Source of the DNA: Streptomyces sp. NBC_00443
GTDB taxonomy: Bacteria > Actinomycetota > Actinomycetes > Streptomycetales > Streptomycetaceae
DNA length: 64,000 nucleotides
Direction: 5' to 3'
Assembly (NCBI RefSeq): GCF_036014175.1
Contig: NZ_CP107917.1
Location: forward strand, 7,440,001 to 7,504,000
Shown: positions 61,135 through 64,000 of the stretch, piece after piece
How the letters are laid out: each line of letters opens with the position of its first letter
Position numbering within the stretch: position 1 is the stretch's first letter
Made by a program: the position numbers and the translations under genes
Notes under the pieces: model-generated
What the model was told of the DNA's origin: nothing
Database searches by the model: none
What the model saw: only the letters and a program-made list of their open reading frames with translations

Positions 61135-63081
61135 TTACGCCGCCGATCCGCCACCGGCCGGCACGTCGGCGCCGGGTGATGACGTGGGTTGGTCGGGCTC
61201 CGGCATGTCTGGGGCGGGCGGGGACGGTCGTCCGTCGGGGTCGGGCACCTCGGCGACGGGCGGGGACGGTCGTCTGTCGGGGTCCGGCACCTCTGTGCCG
61301 GGTGGTGATCCCGGTCCGCTGGGGTCCGGTGCCTGCGTGCCGGGCGGGGACAGTCGTCTGTTGGGGTTCGGCAGCTCTGTGCCGGGTGGTGATCCCGGTC
61401 CGCTGGGGTCCGGTGCCTGCGTGCCGGGAGGGGACAGCCGTCCGTCGAGATCCGGCACCTCCGTGCCGGGCGGGGCCAGTCGTCTGTTGGGGTTCGGCAG
61501 CTCTGTGCCGGGTGGTGATCCCGGTCCGCTGGGGTCCGGTGCCTGCGTGCCGGGCGAGGACAGCCGTCCGCCGAGATCCGGCAGCTCTGTGCCGAGCGGG
61601 GACAGCCGTCCGCCGAGATCTGGCAGCTCTGTGCCGGGCGATGCCCCCGGTCCGCCGAGATCCGGTGCCTCCGTGCCGGGCGGGGCCAGTCGTCTGTTGG
61701 GGTTCGGCAGTTCTGTGCCGGGTGGTGATCCCGGTCCGCCGAGATCCGGCAGCTCTGTGCCGAGCGGGGACAGCCGTCCGCCGAGATCTGGCAGCTCTGT
61801 GCCGAGCGGGGACAGCCGTCCGCCGAGATCTGGCAGCTCTGTGCCGGGCGATGCCCCCGGTCCGCCGAGATCCGGTGCCTCCGTGCCGGGCGGGGCCAGT
61901 CGTCTGCCGGGGTTCGGCAGCTCTGTGCCGGGTGGTGATCCCGGTCCGCTGGGGTCCGGTGCCTCCGTGCCGAGCGAGGACAGCCGTCCGCCGAGATCCG
62001 ACGCCGCAGCCCCGGCCGGCGACCCCGGCTCGTCGGATACCCCCGTGCCCGTGCCCGGCTCCTCCACCGTGTCAGGGCCGGTGACCGTGAAGGCGGCCGG
62101 CAGTCGGACCTCGGTGCCCGCGTGCCGGACGGCGACCTCGGCCGGGCCCGGCTCCAGGGCCGGTACGGCAACGGACAGCACCAGACGGCCACCGGACTCG
62201 GACTCGGACTTCAGGACGGGCACACCCGGAACCACCAGCCCGCCGACGCTCACGCTCGCGTCCCGCAGCAGCTCGGCCTGGTCGAAGTAGATGCCGGTCA
62301 GCTCGATGCCGATCGTGTCGCCAGGCCGTGCCTCGCCGTCGCCGCCCGTGTCGACGCCCGCGATCCGGTAGCCGCACGCCGGCGTGCCGCCCGGTGCGGC
62401 CGCGAGCCGGACGGTGCCGCCCGGGTGCCGCCGGTGGAAGTCGAGCAGCCCGCCCAGCACGGCGTACGCGGCGCGCCCCTTGCAGCTGTCGACGCGCCCG
62501 GCGAGTTCGGCATGGGCCCCGGCCGCCGCGTCCCAGTCGCCACCCCGGCCCTGTACGGCCAGACAGGCCGCGGAGAGCCCGCGCAGCAGCTGCCACTCCG
62601 CCTCCGCCGACCCCTGCGGGATCTTCCCGAGGGCGGACGCGCAGCGCTCCGGCGCGCGGAGCAGGTCGTAGACGCTCGCCGGATCCGGTGCGCCGTCGGA
62701 GTCGGGTGAAGTCGGGCCGGGCGGGAGCCAGGGCGGGGCCTGGAGGACCACGGTGCCCTTGCCGCTCGGGGACGGGAGGGGCGGCGGAGGGCTGGGACTC
62801 GCGCTCACCGTCCCGCCCGGCAACCCGCTGGGGACAGCGGTCGGCCCGGACGCGTTCTCGCCCGCCCGGCCGTTGGGCGACTGCTGTGCCACCGGAGCGG
62901 AGCGATCCGCCGGTTCCGTCGGCCCACCACCGCGCTCGGACGGGCCGGCGGTCACGATGGTGCCCTCGCCACCCCTGCCGTCCGCAGTGCCGCCCCCGTC
63001 ACTCGTGAAGGCCGCGGCGGCCACCGCCACCGCCCCGACCACGAGCAGCCCCGAGATACGCATCCCGAGGGAAACCGCCAT
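61135..63081 (-). CDS. Secreted protein with 14-residue tandem repeats
   Basis: Exported protein of 648 residues. A signal peptide (about 1-25, GLLVVGAVAVAAAAF) and a Pro/Gly/Ser linker lead to a helical Cys-containing domain (about 130-220, PASVYDLLRAPERCASALGK) and an IPT/TIG-like beta domain (about 230-335; ARPGDTIGIELTGIYF). The remaining 300 residues are about 20 copies of a 14-residue unit of the type xGRLSPxGTELPD. The DNA repeats every 42 bases (for example 61561 and 61603). GGGGGGC precedes ATG 63081. The C-terminal repeat region is probably unfolded and wall-spanning. Function unknown. Confidence 0.85.
   Translation of the reverse strand: MAVSLGMRISGLLVVGAVAVAAAAFTSDGGGTADGRGGEGTIVTAGPSERGGGPTEPADRSAPVAQQSPNGRAGENASGPTAVPSGLPGGTVSASPSPPPPLPSPSGKGTVVLQAPPWLPPGPTSPDSDGAPDPASVYDLLRAPERCASALGKIPQGSAEAEWQLLRGLSAACLAVQGRGGDWDAAAGAHAELAGRVDSCKGRAAYAVLGGLLDFHRRHPGGTVRLAAAPGGTPACGYRIAGVDTGGDGEARPGDTIGIELTGIYFDQAELLRDASVSVGGLVVPGVPVLKSESESGGRLVLSVAVPALEPGPAEVAVRHAGTEVRLPAAFTVTGPDTVEEPGTGTGVSDEPGSPAGAAASDLGGRLSSLGTEAPDPSGPGSPPGTELPNPGRRLAPPGTEAPDLGGPGASPGTELPDLGGRLSPLGTELPDLGGRLSPLGTELPDLGGPGSPPGTELPNPNRRLAPPGTEAPDLGGPGASPGTELPDLGGRLSPLGTELPDLGGRLSSPGTQAPDPSGPGSPPGTELPNPNRRLAPPGTEVPDLDGRLSPPGTQAPDPSGPGSPPGTELPNPNRRLSPPGTQAPDPSGPGSPPGTEVPDPDRRPSPPVAEVPDPDGRPSPPAPDMPEPDQPTSSPGADVPAGGGSAA
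61180..62015 (-). repeat. 42-bp coding tandem repeat
   Basis: Around 20 diverged copies of a 42-base unit within the secreted protein gene. The period is a multiple of three, so all frames on both strands stay open and produce long meaningless ORFs. Some blocks of several units are themselves duplicated (higher-order repeats of the GPGSPPGTELPN/RRLAPPGTE type). Confidence 0.9.
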
Positions 63082-63215
63082 GACGCCCCCCGATGTTCAC
63101 GCCCCCGACGGCTGCGGCAGCCTCCAGAGGTCACCTCATCATCGGGCCGAAAACGTTCTCAGGGAAGTCGCTTCATGTGATCGTCAGGGCGAGTTCAGGT
63201 ATCCGCGAGCCATGA

Positions 63216-63238
63216 GCCCGGGAAACGGAAGCCCGGGC
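63216..63238 (-). terminator. Hairpin after the dehydrogenase
   Basis: GCCCGGG (63216-63222) pairs with CCCGGGC (63232-63238) with a 9-base loop, 15 bases past the stop of the minus-strand dehydrogenase. It separates it from the repeat-protein promoter. Confidence 0.6.
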
Positions 63239-63253
63239 GGGACCGCCGGCCGC

Positions 63254-64000
63254 TCAGGCAGCTCGGTCCCCGAAGTCCAACAGCACCTTGCAGCTGCTCC
63301 GGTCCGCCGCGAGCGTGAACGCCGCCTCGGCCTCCCGCACCGGCACCACCGCGCTGACCAGCCCGTCGAACGACGCCTCGGCCGCGAGCAGTTCCAGTGC
63401 CCCGTCGAACTCCGTGTCGAAGCGGAACGCGCCCCGAAGCTCGATCTCCCGGCTCACGACGAGGTTGCCCGCGAACGGACTGCGCCCCGCCGGCAGCATC
63501 CCCAGCTGCACCACGACGCCACCGCGCCGCACCAGCCGCAGACAGGTGTCCAGCCCCGCGGCAACCCCCGACGCCTCGATCGCCACGTCCACCTCGGAGG
63601 GCCACCCGGCACCGTCCGGATCATCGGCCCGTACGAGGGTGTCGGCGCCGGCGATCCGCGCGTACTCAAGTGCCGTAGGCAGCAGGTCCGTCACCGTGAC
63701 CCGCCCCGCCCCGGCCCCCTTCGCCGCCGCGACCACCAGACATCCGATGGGCCCGGCACCGTTCACGAGGACATGGCTCCCGGCCAGGTCACCGGCCCGC
63801 CGCACCGCGTGCAGCGCGACGGACAGCGGCTCGGCGAGCGCCGCCCGCCGCAGGCCGAGGCCGGCCGGGAGCGGCCGCAACTGGTCGGCCGGTACGACGA
63901 CTTGTGCGGCGAACCCGCCCTGGACGTGCGGAAAGCGCGCCGCGCTGCCCAGGTAGCGGGTGTCCCGGCAGACGTTGCGCCGCCCCTCCGCGCACTCCGG
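63254..64000 (-). CDS. Zinc-dependent dehydrogenase (L-idonate/sorbitol type), N terminus outside window
   Basis: C-terminal 248 residues of a medium-chain dehydrogenase. The visible part starts at PECAEGRRNVCRDTRYLGSA, which holds two Cys of the structural zinc site; the catalytic zinc residues lie beyond base 64000. The NAD motif is GAGPIGCLVVAAAKGAG, followed by DLLPTALEYARIAGADT. Best fit is L-idonate 5-dehydrogenase/sorbitol dehydrogenase family. The frame runs to the window end without stop, so this is a partial gene, not a truncated one. Confidence 0.9.
   Translation of the reverse strand, partial: PECAEGRRNVCRDTRYLGSAARFPHVQGGFAAQVVVPADQLRPLPAGLGLRRAALAEPLSVALHAVRRAGDLAGSHVLVNGAGPIGCLVVAAAKGAGAGRVTVTDLLPTALEYARIAGADTLVRADDPDGAGWPSEVDVAIEASGVAAGLDTCLRLVRRGGVVVQLGMLPAGRSPFAGNLVVSREIELRGAFRFDTEFDGALELLAAEASFDGLVSAVVPVREAEAAFTLAADRSSCKVLLDFGDRAA

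Noticed and set aside
61180..62015. Possible CRISPR array
   Set aside because: Units are contiguous with no unique spacers of constant length and lie inside a coding frame; no cas genes are near.
61088..62290. Plus-strand ORFs (400 and 302 codons) over the repeat array
   Set aside because: The 42-base period keeps every frame open; the minus-strand product has a signal peptide, globular domains and a ribosome site, the plus-strand frames have none.

Overview
The window reads as chromosomal DNA of a Streptomyces or a very close relative. GC is very high, nearly every gene has a G/C third-position bias, start codons are often GTG or TTG, neighbouring genes overlap by four bases (GTGA/ATGA), TTA codons are rare, and the families are typical of the genus (TetR, ECF sigma, SoxR, class F sortase, homogentisate dioxygenase, CitMHS, penicillin acylase). 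I see no rRNA, tRNA, CRISPR array, transposase or prophage genes. It looks like a core or sub-core chromosomal segment with about 60 genes.

Layout. 1-2.7 kb: a frameshifted membrane-protein fragment, a secreted S8 protease and a secreted SGNH esterase. 2.7-11.4 kb: a frameshifted PknB-like kinase, then an envelope/metal module made of a NicO-type transporter, a frameshifted TPR protein and a secreted DUF4331 protein, all on the minus strand, facing a divergent ECF sigma/anti-sigma pair (SigK/RskA type). The shared intergenic region carries two mirrored copies of one promoter motif. 11.6-14.2 kb: an ABC exporter with a divergent TetR and paired palindromic operators. 14.2-17.5 kb: homogentisate dioxygenase, a GntR regulator and a stand-alone Type ISP C-terminal domain protein in one minus-strand run. 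17.6-24.2 kb: lipoprotein, TetR, molybdopterin oxidoreductase, citrate/metal transporter and MFS exporter. 24.3-27.7 kb: secreted protein plus class F sortase, an orphan sugar-type ABC ATPase and a DUF3574 protein. 27.8-32.8 kb: aldehyde and alcohol dehydrogenases, an MHS transporter and an EamA transporter. 32.8-33.2 kb: a gene-free block of tandem repeats. 33.2-38.1 kb: ArsR, TetR, acyl-CoA dehydrogenase, YiaAB, TetR, MaoC hydratase and SoxR. 38.1-41.5 kb: DraRnl-type RNA ligase, a conserved hypothetical, a BKACE enzyme and a CxxC protein. 41.7-47.2 kb: secreted penicillin acylase, an alpha/beta hydrolase and a secreted NamZ-like muramidase. 47.4-52.8 kb: an acyl-CoA catabolic cluster (SDR, acyl-CoA ligase, TetR, ACAD10/11-like dehydrogenase, APH-like kinase). 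52.9-57 kb: a His/Cys-rich small protein, quinone oxidoreductase, two DUF202 proteins, Nudix and a DMT transporter. 57-64 kb: a hypothetical, APC permease, sulfite-oxidase-fold protein with cytochrome b, a repeat-rich secreted protein, and a dehydrogenase cut by the window end.

How genes work together. The most coherent unit is the SigK/RskA - DUF4331/TPR/NicO divergon, where sequence motifs support one sigma factor driving both directions. Several TetR genes sit beside lipid or acyl-CoA genes and palindromes of related sequence (ATACCG/CGGTAT and CTAAGC/GCTTAG types) lie upstream of those genes. The ACAD and APH genes at 50.5-52.8 kb are the separate bacterial counterparts of the fused domains of eukaryotic ACAD10/11 and suggest a 4-hydroxyacyl-CoA route. 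Three single-base losses, all in or beside G/C-rich short repeats, break genes in the first 8 kb; they may be sequence errors rather than true mutations.
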